Source: Magicicada septendecula
Taxonomy: Eukaryota; Arthropoda; Insecta; Hemiptera; Cicadidae
Direction of reading: 5' to 3'
Assembly (NCBI GenBank): GCA_034769895.1
Contig: CM068369.1
Span: 425,841,479 to 425,905,478, forward strand
DNA length: 64,000 nucleotides
Each line of letters starts with the position of its first letter. The first letter of the stretch is position 1. The notes beneath the pieces were generated by a model. It had not been told where the DNA came from. It searched no databases and saw only the letters and a program-made list of their open reading frames with translations. Shown here piece by piece: positions 15,943 to 26,508 of the stretch. The position numbers and the translations under genes were made by a program.

Positions 15943-17974
15943 ATGGAAAATACGGAAAATGAAGTCAGTTTGTCTGACTCAACTGTTATAAGTGAATCAA
16001 AAATTCATTCAGACCCGAATGTGGTCAAAGAAAATGTTTTATGCGAAGTAGATGATATAAATGATTCAGGAATGGAGATCACTCCAAGCCTGATAGACGA
16101 ATCTGTAATAATGAGTGAAGCAAAATCAGAATCTACCCCTATAATAACTAAAGAAAAAGAGTTGTCAATGAATGACCTATTTAACCTTATTAGTAAGCGT
16201 TTTGATAGTAATGATGAAAAATTTAATGAATTGAGGGGTGAGATTAACGAACGTTTTGATATTAATGACAGTAAGTTTAATGAAATAAATACCAGAGTCA
16301 ATGGTATATAGTGAGATAGTAAACGAAATACATGAGCGTTTCTATACTATTAAAGAACAAGTGATAGGGTAAATGAACAATTAAATAGTCATATTAACAA
16401 TGTAAACAAACAAGTGTCAGATGCAGTAAAAATACAAGTTCATGAGCAAATTCACGAAATAAAAGAAAATTTTGAATGTAAAATAAATGAATGTAACGCT
16501 GGCAGTGAGTATAAATTTAATTATGCAGTAGATAAGATAGAAGAAGTTAGAGATAAAATTAAAACATATGAAACCAATACTAATCTTAAAATAAATGAAA
16601 TAGAAAGTACTTGCAAAATAGAGATACAAGCTATACAAGATACAGTAAATGTTATGGATAAATGTAGCATGCAATTTGAATGTTTAAATAATGACAAATT
16701 TGTGTCAATTGAACAAAGCATAGTTAATGTCAAAGATGAGTTGAATGTAGCAATAAGTAAAAAACTTAGTAATGTTATAAAATAGGTTAATTACCTTATG
16801 TCAACGTTTCTCAGAATCCTATACGGGATTACTCGAGTTTTGACACCAACGGTGTCATCATCAGATCCAATATGATTAAGGTTAAAACATTAATCGATGT
16901 ATATTCATCTCGTCAAATATTAAAAAACAACACATACATTGTACAATACATAATCATATTGGATCTGATGATGACACCATTGGTGTCGAAACTCGAATAA
17001 TCCCGTATAGGATTCTGAGAAATGTTGACAGAAGGTAATTAACCTATTTTATAGTCTTAATCGTTTCTGGAGGCAAATAAAATGTTTAAATTAGTAATGT
17101 TGCTGAACAAGTAGTGATTACTAGAGATATGAATATTGATATTGAGTTAGAATTGTTTAATTGTGACATTAAGGGGGTACACCCCATGCAATTCTTAAAT
17201 AGAGTGAAAGAATTCAATCAGTTCTGTCGTAGTAGTTGGGAGGTGCAGTTATTAAACATAATGAAATGTTTTAAAGGGAATTCCGCGGTGTGGGCGGAGG
17301 TACATAAAATAGATTGGGTAGATTATCAGAGTTTTGAGAGGGCCTTCAGAGGTAAATATTGGTCGGAAGAAGAGCAAGAAGTATTACGGAGTAAAATCAT
17401 GGGGTCCGGTAATTTTGGGACCCACGGAAATAACGTGACGATGTATGTAATGCGGTTATACAATGAGGCGAAATATTTAGAGCCACCACTACCGTTCAGA
17501 TCATTTGTGTGACACATAAGTAAGCATTTGACTCGAGAGATACAGATTACTCTGATGACACACGAAATTACAGAAATTACGGAACTTGAGAAGATATTAG
17601 ATATATTTCAAAACATAAAGGAACGGGATATGGGTAGGCATCCGAACCCATCAGCGTCACACATTAACGGGAATTATCATCAATCCAGGGGAATACCAAC
17701 CTCTTATAGAGGGCCGCGTGGAGGTAATAGTGGTAATAGAGGCGAGGGTTGGAGATGTTCGGAGTGCCATGTTGAAAATTTTTCTGTAAGAACGACATGT
17801 TTTAGGTGTAATAAGGCAAGAGACTGTCAGCGTAGTGAGAGAGCATACAACTAGCACAATCAGCCGCAGAGAGGAATAGAGAGCAACCGAGGAGCGCCGA
17901 GAGGAAATGAAAGTGTCAACAGAAGCAGAGGAGGATACAACCAAGCCGTGGCGGGTACGTCTACGGGAAACTAG
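15943..17974 (+). pseudogene. gag: gag of element 2 with RanBP2-type zinc finger
   Basis: Structural polyprotein of the retrotransposon particle. The first ATG after the LTR is at 15943. It encodes an acidic N-terminus and a long coiled coil (about 16160-16780), then a capsid-like region (about 17105-17510), a Gly/Arg-rich linker, and a nucleocapsid with one finger at about 17750-17815 spaced W-x-C-x2-C-x3-N-x6-C-x2-C. That is the RanBP2 zinc-finger pattern, not the usual CCHC knuckle. Breaks are frameshifts near 16310 and 16365, a 314-bp insertion at 16777, and in-frame stops at 17510-17512 and 17852-17854. The frame otherwise runs to TAG at 17972-17974, right after the frameshift heptamer. 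The capsid call is by position and general character only. Confidence 0.8.
16777..17090. mobile_element. 314-bp palindromic insertion inside gag
   Basis: Flanked by an 11-bp duplication TTAGTAATGTT (16766-16776 and 17091-17101). Skipping the insert and one copy returns the gag frame exactly. Arms of about 100 bases (16777-16878 and 16951-17052) are inverted copies with few mismatches. Each arm carries CTGATGATG, a short stem and G/CGAAAC-like sequence, a signature seen in Penelope-like elements. About 38 bases follow the right arm. The variable-length duplication argues for target-primed insertion rather than a cut-and-paste MITE. A TA/TA reading of the edges is an alternative. Confidence 0.7.
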
Positions 17975-18006
17975 AAGAAACAATGGGAAACCGGGCCCAG
18001 CCATTG
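17965..18006 (+). promoter_or_regulatory. -1 ribosomal frameshift site, gag to pol
   Basis: The heptamer GGGAAAC (17965-17971) sits in the gag frame as G-GGA-AAC and is followed at once by TAG. Slipping back one base opens the protease frame. Nine bases further on, CAATGG (17981-17986) can pair with CCATTG (18001-18006), and GGACTC/GAGTCC pairs at about 18012-18026. This matches the X-XXY-YYZ rule plus a downstream structure, as in retroviral gag-pro junctions. Confidence 0.75.
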
Positions 18007-18459
18007 TCGACGGAGGACTCGGGAGTCCAAGAAGAATGCACCTACCAGAGCAATATCATTATCAAAGACATGTCGAAGGAGTTGTTGGAGGAAGACGACG
18101 CAGAAATGATGGAAACAAAAACCGGGTTGACAGAGGTAATCGTCAACATAGAAGGTAAGAATTTTAAAACATTAATAGATACGGGAAGTGAGATATCAGT
18201 AATTTCAGAAAACGTAATGGGAGAGTTACAAGAAGTAAATAAGCATATTCCATCATTGCCAGTAGCGGGGGTAACAGTAGTGGGGGTGACCGGAGTACGG
18301 AGTAAAAGGGTTACTAAACAAGTACAATTAAATATATGCATTAATGAAACAGAATTTGAAAATACTTTTCTAGTGGTTAAGGGATTGAATTTAGATGTAA
18401 TCTTGGGAAATGATTTTTTGGAAAGAAATAAAGCAGTGAATGAAAGAAAAAAAGAATAG
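17971..18459 (+). pseudogene. pol: pol: aspartic protease domain of element 2
   Basis: Cleaves the Gag and Gag-Pol polyproteins. The retropepsin active site is seen as LIDTGSEISVIS (about 18171-18206), with a C-terminal flap-partner motif like DVILGNDFL (about 18393-18419). Protein upstream of the active site has no clear domain. The frame is entered by the -1 shift and ends at 18459, where an indel in an A-rich run (about 18446-18455) shifts it relative to RT. The domain itself looks intact. Confidence 0.85.
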
Positions 18460-19650
18460 TAGAATTTAATAATGGGAGTGAACCAGTCAGGATTAATTTT
18501 AAGAGGGTGCGAGATGAGATTAAAGTCACGGGGATAAAAATAATGCATAAACGAGGGGGCGATGGAGACATAGAAACAAGAGTGAATATATGTCGAGAGA
18601 GTGAGATTGTAGAAAATGAGAAGAGAGAGATGTATGTGAGTGATGAGAGAGTATGGGAAAATAGGGCGGATAAATTTTTTAATGAGGGTGGAGTTGTCGG
18701 GAGTCCCCAGCGACAGGCGTTGTGGGCAGTAGTGGACCGTTTTAAGGAAGTGTTTGCGGAGTCACCTGGAAAAGCCAGGAACTATGAATGTGAGTTGAAA
18801 GTACGGGAACACACACCTTTTGTGCAGAGAAGTTATCCAGTGCCTTTTTCTAAGCGGAGAGCAGTTCAGATAGAATTAGACCGAATGATGGAGGGGGATA
18901 TAATAGAGAGATCAGTGTCACCATATCCAAACCCTTTAGTTGTTGTTATAAAAAAAGATGGTAAAGTGCGGTTATGTTTAGATGCACGCAGAATAAATCA
19001 GATTATTATTCCTGATCGGGAGTCTCCCGAACCCATGGACGAAATTTTTCAGAAATTCAGCAGGGTTAAATATATGACTTCATTAGACTTAACCGCGGGT
19101 TACTGGCAGGTCCCGTTAGAGATAGAGAGTAGGAAGTACACTGCTTTTTGTGTAATGGTAAAAATTACCAATTCAAACGACTACCTTTCGGACTCAACAC
19201 TAGTGTGGCTAGTTTTATAAAATGTTTAGATGAGATTTTGCAACTGTGGGACTTAGAGTTTTTAACAGTGTACGTAGATGACATTTTAACAGCTTCAAGA
19301 ACGTTATCAGAACATACAGAACATTTGGAATATGTACTAGATAGGTTACAAAGAGGGGGTTTAACAGTAAACTGGGAGAAATCAAAGTTTTTACACCAAG
19401 AGATACATTTTTTGGGTTTCATTATTTCACCTGACGGAATTCGAGATAATCCCGAAAAAGTAGAAGCAATAATGAGATTCCCTGAACCTAAAAATATTAA
19501 ACAATTGCAAAGTTTTTTAGGCTTATGTAACTTTTATAGAAAATTTCAGAAAAATGATGCACAAGTGACCTCTAAATTAAGTGCGGTATTACAAAAGAAT
19601 AAACAATGGAGATGGGGAGAGGCGGAAAGAGTTACTTTTAACGAAATTAA
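18460..19650 (+). pseudogene. pol: pol: reverse transcriptase domain of element 2
   Basis: RNA-directed DNA polymerase of the Ty3/gypsy type. Conserved blocks in order: FSKRRAVQIELDRM, the SPYPNPLVVVIKKDGKVRLCLD region, LNxxT-like 'SLDLTAGYWQV', LPFGL, and the catalytic YVDD at 19271-19282, then the thumb region with FLGFIISPDGI and FLGLCNFYRKF. A frameshift near 19145 separates the palm halves. The order and spacing match errantivirus/gypsy pol. The 5' half of this domain reappears as a fossil at 22240-22790. Confidence 0.88.
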
Positions 19651-20174
19651 AGAAAAGTTTGTGGGTATGATAATGATGAACCATCCCGATTTTCAGCAAA
19701 AATTTTATTTACAGACGGATGCCAGCAACATAGCCCTCGGCGCGGAACTATACCAGGAGGGTGAGGATAAGGAACACCGGACCATCGCTTTTGCCAGCCG
19801 GACTTTGTTAGCAGCGGAGAGGTTCCGTACATACCTTCTAGGGAACCAGACCCTTATCAGGACAGATTACAAGGCATTATCGTTTTTAAACACTTGGAAA
19901 TTGACTCATAGCAGATTAACCAGGTGGGTGTTAGCATTATAAGAATATCACTTTTCATGGGAGTATATTAAGGGGACAGATAATAAAGTACCAGACACTC
20001 TTTCTAGGGTAGATGTCATAGGGAATAAAACAGGGAGGGATCTTAAGGAAATAGAGATTTTTCGGTTAACAAGGGAAGATAGAATTTTAGGTGAGGAATT
20101 AAGGGAGATTAAAAACATACAAAGATCAGAAAATAAATTGGGTAAAATAATCGCTAGCCTAGAAGCAGATGTAG
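19651..20174 (+). pseudogene. pol: pol: RNase H domain of element 2 with internal deletion
   Basis: Degrades the RNA strand during reverse transcription. The first catalytic block TDASNIALGAELYQ is present (about 19711) and so is the RTDYKALSFL block. Between them, after LLAAER (about 19822), the expected 17-20 residues holding the conserved YSxxExE/LL block are missing, in frame. The catalytic glutamate is therefore lost. A TAA stop at 19940-19942 interrupts the tether, and the frame then continues to 20189. A likely recombination or slippage deletion. Confidence 0.8.
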
Positions 20175-21307
20175 ATGGGTCTGAATTATAATACACATTT
20201 CCAAATATATCAGGGAATTCTGTTCAAGAAAGTAGAGGGGGATGAACGTGATTGGAGGTTGGTTGTACCTGAAGAGTTGATAGACAAAATTATTTGGGAT
20301 TGTCATGTAAGATATGGGCATTTTGGGGCGAAAAAGTGTACAAATGTGTTAAAAGAATCTTGTGTTTTTAAGAATATGGAGAGGCGAGTTAGAAGATTGT
20401 TAAGAGTATGCGATTTGTGTCAGATGTCAAAAGTAGTGAATTATAGGGTAGAAGGGGAGATGAATTATGTTAAAGTGGAAAAACCATTTGACTTAGTGGC
20501 TGTAGATTTGTATGGGCCATTGCCCAAAGGTAGAGGTGGAGTATTGTATGTTTTTGTTGTTTTGGACACTTTTTCTAAGTTGTTAGGTTGTACAGCATGA
20601 AGAGAGCTACGAGCCGGGTGCTGAGTGAAAAGATCACCAAAGATTACATGATAAATGTAAGTAAGCCGAAGATAATTTTATCCGATCACAGACCCCAATT
20701 CATCAGCGGTAAGTGGAGACAGACTCTTGGCTGGGAAGGCATCATACCCAAGCATACGGCAGTATACCATCCACAGTCGAACCAGGCAGAGCGGGTGATG
20801 AGAGAAATCGGGAGGATATTTCGGGCGTATTGTCACGCCAAACATACGGAATGGCCATTGTACGTGAAGAAGGTGGAAGACTGGTTAAATAGTACTACCC
20901 ACGAATCTACAGGGTTTACGCCATATGAACTAATAAAGGGAACCAGGCCGCCTAGAATATTAGAACAACTTTTCGAATATCCACCAGAAGAACAGACCAT
21001 CGATAGAAATGTAAAGATCCAGCTAGCGAACGAGAGTCTACTCACCAAAGGGGAGAGGAGAAACTGGCGAAATGACGAAAAGGGTAAGTGGACTAAATAC
21101 GAGGTAGGACAATTAGTGTTGGTAAGGAGACATGATTTGTCTAGTGCACAAGAGAAATAAATAAAAAAGTTTTTCCTGTTGTATGAAGGACCCTATGAAA
21201 TAGTGGAAATAAAGATGAATAATGCTTATGTATTACGCAACCAAGCAACGCAAGAGATAGTGGGTACACAGAATGCTACGAATTTAAAATTATATTGGTC
21301 AAAATAA
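20175..21307 (+). pseudogene. pol: pol: integrase of element 2
   Basis: Inserts the cDNA. It has an N-terminal HHCC zinc-binding region (HVRYGHFGAKK to CDLC, about 20303-20427). The catalytic core has D in VAVDLYGPL (about 20500), D in ILSDHRPQF (about 20675) and E in the HPQSNQAE region (about 20775-20795). A C-terminal GPY/F-type module (LLYEGPY, about 21178) ends at TAA 21305-21307. Breaks: a one-base frameshift near 20592 just after the first aspartate block, and a TAA at 21158-21160 followed by in-frame coding. No chromodomain is evident. Confidence 0.86.
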
Positions 21308-22239
21308 GAACTGAGTTTTAATAAGTTTTGTTTGTTTTCAGAAGGGACTCTCCCTCATTTTCGGGCGGTCACGAACTTACCAATCCTGATCGTGGATTTT
21401 GGCACCCTGGAGGCGGACCATGGTTGGCGGAACCTCCTTCGGGTGGTGAAAACGACGATGGTCCAGCTCCACAAAATTGGTAGCAATTACAAATTTAACT
21501 ACATCATTGAACAGAGAGGGGGACCCCTAAGGTACGTGGTAAAAAATATTTTTTTTCACTCCAGGTGCACAAAAATGTGCACAACACCACGTCCCAACAT
21601 TGCCTAAGAGTGTATTATAATAAAAATAAGGTAAGGCAATGTTTCAAATAATTCACCAGTCATTTGCGAAAAATTAAAAAATTTAGCAAATGACAGAAGA
21701 TCCAGTGTATTTAAAAAAATGGGTTTTGTTGGGGCAGGCATGGGGACAAGCAGATGGTGGGTTTGGATAAATGGTAGAGAGAGTAAATCTTGTATTGAAA
21801 GTAGTGTAAGGTAATGTCATCTAATGTTAGAAGAAGGGGAATGTGAATTCACGTAGTATGTCTGCGCGCCCCCTCTCACGCCTCAGCAAAACCCCCATCT
21901 TTTCGGGCAATTACAGCTTCATTAACAATGAGGATAATAATTAGTTTCTAAGTAAATAATTGCTTACTTATCAATATATAATTCGGAATGTTTATAATTT
22001 TGAATCTATGACAGTAGTCGTAATTTTATTTAAGTGAATAATTGATCATATGTAAATATGAAGTTTATAATGCAATTTAAATAAAGTAAAATGTTTAAAC
22101 GTTTGAATAATAAATTTTCAATGTGTTTAAGAGGTTTCAAATTAAATGATGAAATTAATTTGAGGTAGTTATGAATTTTCAATGGGTAATTTAATGTGAA
22201 ATGTTGTAAAAGTTAAAGTTTGGGTGATAAATATTTCAA
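21308..22239 (+). other. Non-coding region after pol, element 2
   Basis: No supported gene. A block at about 21355-21430 beginning CGGGCGGTCACG is repeated in degenerate form at about 23208-23275. No envelope signal peptide, furin site or membrane helix was recognised. Confidence 0.6.
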
Positions 22240-22790
22240 TAAGCCATTTGAGTCAGTCAGAGTTAACTTTAAATGGGTGTTAAACAGAATAAGAATTTTG
22301 GGAATAAAAGTAATAGAGAAACTGAGTATTAGTAGGGACACAGTAGCGATAATGCATATATGTAGAGTAATGAGAGTGATGTAATTGGAGAGTAATTAGA
22401 TGATGGTGAAGTTTTGTAAAGGGGGCAGTGTGATAAGGAGTCCTCAACGAAAGGCATTGTGGCGGGAGGTGAACCATATGTGTGTTGGCGGGGGTACCTG
22501 GGAAAGGACCAGGAACTAATAAGGGTATGAGTATAAGGGAGGGAACACACATCTTAAGTACAAAGAGGGTAACAGGTATTTTGTAATAAGAGGAGAATGA
22601 TTTAAGTGAAGTTAGAGAAGTTAATTGAGGTAAATATTTTTGAGAGATTGGTGTCACCCTATGTAAATCTGTCAGGGAGTGTTAGAGTCAAAAGGGGGGG
22701 TAAAGTTAGATTACTGCCCATTTTATAAATTAGATCATTGTGGATAGTTGAGAATCACCCAAACCAATTGAGAATGAAAATGATTAATAG
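22240..22790 (+). pseudogene. Fossil second copy of protease-RT region in element 2
   Basis: Non-coding now, but colinear with 18480-19050 of the same element. GTGTGATAAGGAGTCCTCAA matches GTTGTCGGGAGTCCCCAG. CCTGGGAAAGGACCAGGAAC matches CCTGGAAAAGCCAGGAAC. GGGAACACACATCTTAAG matches GGGAACACACACCTTTTG. GAGATTGGTGTCACCCTATG matches GAGATCAGTGTCACCATATC. Many stops and indels. Elements 1 and 3 carry the same fossil. Confidence 0.7.
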
Positions 22791-24799
22791 AAATTCATAA
22801 TTGAAGTGTAGTAATAAAATGTAACAAGGTAAAGAGTTAGTAGAATTTGAAACTAAACCTAAAATTGAAATGTTTGTAATTTTTATTCACATGCAAAATA
22901 AATGTTTATTTTCATGAAGTGAGAGAGAGTAAATGTTTTTTATTAAATGGTCAATTAAATTGTAATTAAAGATTCAATCATTAATTTATGATGGCCTATG
23001 TAAGTAGGAATAGATTAGTTCAGATGAATAAGTAAATATTTTGTTGTACTCACTATTTTGAGTTAATATAGGGAAAGTTAAGAAAGAGATGTATGATGTT
23101 AATACTCACAACCAAGACTAGAAATGTCATGTAATGCAAATTGTAACTTTTAAATGTAACTATGTCACAAACAAATATTGTTTACTTGTGATTCCCAAAT
23201 TTTTGGGCGGTCACGGCCTCACCGAACCCTGACCGTGGAATTGGCTTAGCTTTGACAGCTATGGTTGGGGCTCATTGCATCACGTTCTGCCTTAACTGGC
23301 CATAGCTGTTATCATTGTGAGAGGTGAATTTAGAAATTGACAGGGGGGTAAAAAAGGGGAATCACCAGAACTATGGAACAGCGGCTATCACCCTGTTCGC
23401 GTAGGAACAGTAAAACAGGTGATAGACCCGTTTTAAGGTTATAAATATGTAAAATCAGATATTATGAAATCTGGCTGTTTAACATGTAAGGCCGAAACAA
23501 GGACAGGAGATGCCAAAATTCCTCCCCAAATTCAGTCCTTGTGGAAACAACTGGATGCCACAGTCCAGGGGGGGCCATAGTGTGTGTGGTAAGGAGGTTA
23601 CTCAGGGGAGTAACGAATTAAAACCTTAAATTGACGTAAACTGAATGAGCTAATAAGCTAATTAAATGATTTTATTTTGATTCAAGAGCTGATTACAGTA
23701 GATAATTTGTACGAAAGTAATTGATTTAAATATGTGTGGCTCTATATTATATTTTATAAATGATTTTACTGGTGTTTGCAAAGATTAATTCGAGGAGAGA
23801 AGGTGTTGATTATGTTTTGTTTATTATGTGTTATTATGTTGTACTATGTTAGAGTAAGAATTATAAACATGTGTTATGCATTGTACATTGTATAATTTTT
23901 TTGAAGTGTATCTAGGGTAAGGTCATTCACCTGACCATGAGATATCAGCTGATGGCTGGTGGTAGATATGTAGTACGTTTCTTATAATTGATTTGCAGAT
24001 TTTTTTAAATCAATTTAATTAAATGATTGAATAATAAATTTTATTGACAAAATAATTCTTTTTGGAAATTAAATTTTTTGGGGGGAGAAAAAAATTTTTG
24101 TTCTTTGCAGTAAAGAAATCTAGTTTAATTTTTTATGTTCACTATATGTAGATAAGGTGTCAGGTGATATATGATGTTTATATTAGGATGTATTTTATAA
24201 TCATGTGCAAGTGTGTTTGACTAAGTGGATAGGGACAATTTGTTTATTTTAATTTGTGTATCAGGATTGTTAACCGGTAAATTAAGAGGAGTCGTAAAGA
24301 AAATAAATGCATAAAGATTTTGAGTTTTGAAAATTATGTGTAAATTAATTGAACCAAATAATCTAAAGTAACATCCAATTAGATTTTTGATAGGGTACGT
24401 AGATTTATTTAACTGTTGGAGCCAAATTTGAATTTTATATTAATTTTATATTATAACAATTAATGTGCAGATAGTGTGTAATTAATAATGAATATGTGTA
24501 CGCACCCAGTACTTGCTAAAGGCAACCCATTATGTATGTAAGGGGAGACATATCAGTTGAGGATCTGGTATGGTATAAGGCCAGTTTTTGATTTTTTGGT
24601 GGAATGATTCAAGGTTAGGTGGTACTATGGTGAGTACCTGTCCGATTTTATGGTGTTGAGATCTCGCCCCGAGAAGTCCAGTAATCTTGTTCAGGTGTAG
24701 CCATAGTCACCGAGCTAGGGGGGTAGTTTACCCATGATGTGTTAAGAATTAAAAGGGGGTTGTTGGCGCCATATCCTCACTGATCCTCTTAGGGTTTAG
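22791..24799 (+). other. 3' non-coding region of element 2
   Basis: AT-rich, no ORF supported. It contains the degenerate repeat of the post-integrase block (about 23208-23275) and, toward the end, the block AGGGGAGACATATCAGTT (about 24540) shared with elements 1 and 3. Confidence 0.6.
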
Positions 24800-24839
24800 C
24801 AATGAGAGTTTTTCTGTTTCGGCAGAAAACCTCTCATTG
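24800..24839 (+). promoter_or_regulatory. UUCG-loop hairpin before the polypurine tract (element 2)
   Basis: CAATGAGAGTTTTTCTGT pairs with GCAGAAAACCTCTCATTG around TTCG, closed by a T-G wobble. One T-C mismatch sits at the same place as the mismatch in the other elements. A run of nine or more G and TAT lead into the LTR at 24851. Confidence 0.85.
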
Positions 24840-24850
24840 GGGGGGGGTAT

Positions 24851-26162
24851 TGTAACGGGGCAAAAAAAGGGTAAATTATTTTTAATCATTTTAAACCAGT
24901 CTTGGTACTGTTCAGTAACCGTCAGTGTTAGATACGCATTGTGACAAAGAGTATTTGGTGAATAAACTATATCCTCACGGCTGGTACGCATCGACACAGG
25001 AATGTAAAACTTGTCAAGAGGGGTGCGCATTCCCAGCCACACGCGCGCTCAGGCGGTGAATGTTCCCATGGTTTGGTCACGTGCAGGTACATTCTTTCGC
25101 TCTGTGTGCGTAGAAAACAGCCTCAGTCAACTACATAACACCCGTCTGGCCAGACGAACACAAAGACTCGCGAGCTGAAAACCTAGTAAATTTTTAAAAA
25201 TATGATCTAGAGTGATATAGTACAAAGTGTAAAAGCAGCTATAATGCAGTGACTCAGGAAAATTAACCAGCAGAACTTTTTCGGACCAAACCGTGAATTT
25301 TATAAGAAGTGAAACCGTGACTATTTTAAAATGAGAACTTTTCAATAAAACAGTGAACAACCAGAAACAACAGGACTTCAACATTGAGCGCCTAGATCGG
25401 CAGAGAGGGACGTAACCACGTAAATACATATTAAATAATTATAAACCATTTGAAAATAAAATAATTGGGGTATTAATTTGAAAGAATGCGTGTGTGTGCA
25501 ATTACTGGGTCGCCTTTACTTAATATAATCTCATGAGTTGTTTATTTTAAATAGATTAAGGAAAACCATGAATCTTGTCTTGTCTGGAGTAAATTGAACA
25601 GGTAGTGCAACATTAATATGTGTCAGAATTAAATCATAATTTCAGAATAATTTTGTTATTATTTCCAAAGAGATATAGAATACCAAATATTTTGAAAGAA
25701 AGAATATAAAAGAAATGTGGCAATTGTCTAATAAAAATAAAATGTATACTGATTAGTTGAAATAATAAATTTGGTTTTCTAAAATGTACAGTACAATATT
25801 ATAGAGAATTGATAAAGCAAAGAATTTGATGAACTGTTAAAGAGTTGCAAACTGAGAATTAATTTTTTTTAAAATGAATATCAATAAAATGGATTAATAG
25901 CGTCACCATGTGTTAAGTCAATTATTACGCCAAATTAACATCACCTATCCCGTATAGAAAATTTCGCCTAACGAACCTGGTAAGTAAGTGAAAGTGTTTT
26001 AAGGTCTCCATATCTGTCCTTTAAAGATATTGGTGGCGACCTAAAAATAATTTGGAATCTTCTGTTTTGGTAAGTCAGGGTAGCGTACAATCATGGTGAG
26101 TGCGTAAAAAGATCGCTCGAGGTAAGTAGAAGTCACGTGGGGGAAATTGGTAAAGTAATAGA
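24851..26162 (+). repeat. 3' LTR of element 2
   Basis: Nearly colinear with 14386-15712, with scattered substitutions and small indels. The last bases of the 5' LTR are not present, so either the end is truncated or the true LTR end lies earlier. Confidence 0.82.
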
Positions 26163-26508
26163 ATGGTTAAATAAGTGCAATGTGAAGTATGTGCAACTGT
26201 AGTAAATAATGTTTTTATGTTCTTATTTAGACATATTTATAAACTCAGGTACCCCTAGTTTGCATATAGTATTTAAATAGTAGCAATTATATTATTTAAT
26301 CCTTTGGGAACTACAGTCTGAAGTACTGGGCATGATATTTTCATCACAACAGTCTAATGCCTGATTTATCAGACATCACTAAGTCTTGTTATTATTACAG
26401 GAATCGGTTCTTAGGTCTGCTCATTGGTCAGATGTAAAGCAAACATTAATAGTTTCCAATCAAGCCACCACCATATACACCTTTAGTACACCTTTGTAAT
26501 TTCCACGT
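26163..26508. other. Spacer between elements 2 and 3
   Basis: Unrecognised DNA. A pyrimidine-poor but acceptor-like TTATTATTACAG (ends about 26400) is followed by a 34-codon open stretch to a stop. No homology is recognised, so it is not called an exon. It ends in ACGT, the target duplication of element 3. Confidence 0.5.

Larger units (their letters stand above)
14386..26162 (+). mobile_element. Ty3/gypsy LTR retrotransposon, element 2 (gag-pol, decayed)
   Basis: LTRs of about 1.31-1.33 kb start TGTAACGGGG. Between them lie gag, a -1 frameshift site, protease, RT, RNase H and integrase in the Ty3/gypsy order, then about 3.5 kb of non-coding DNA, a hairpin and a polypurine tract. A possible target duplication is ATGG (14382-14385 and 26163-26166). 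However, the 3' LTR then lacks the final bases of the 5' LTR (ACGTAACA), so the right edge is uncertain by about 10 bases. Frameshifts, stops, an RNase H deletion and an insertion in gag show it is inactive. No envelope gene is recognised. Confidence 0.88.

Noticed and set aside
16965..16992. A strict hammerhead ribozyme in the gag insertion
   Set aside because: CTGATGA is followed by an extra T before the stem, which breaks the strict core. It is reported only as a related signature.
21332..21607. A 91-codon open frame after integrase as an envelope or accessory gene
   Set aside because: No signal peptide, membrane helix or conserved motif, and part of it is a degenerate DNA repeat found again at 23208 without an open frame.
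26390..26505. Possible host exon after TTATTATTACAG
   Set aside because: Only 34 open codons, no recognisable homology, and a weak pyrimidine tract. It is left as unassigned DNA.
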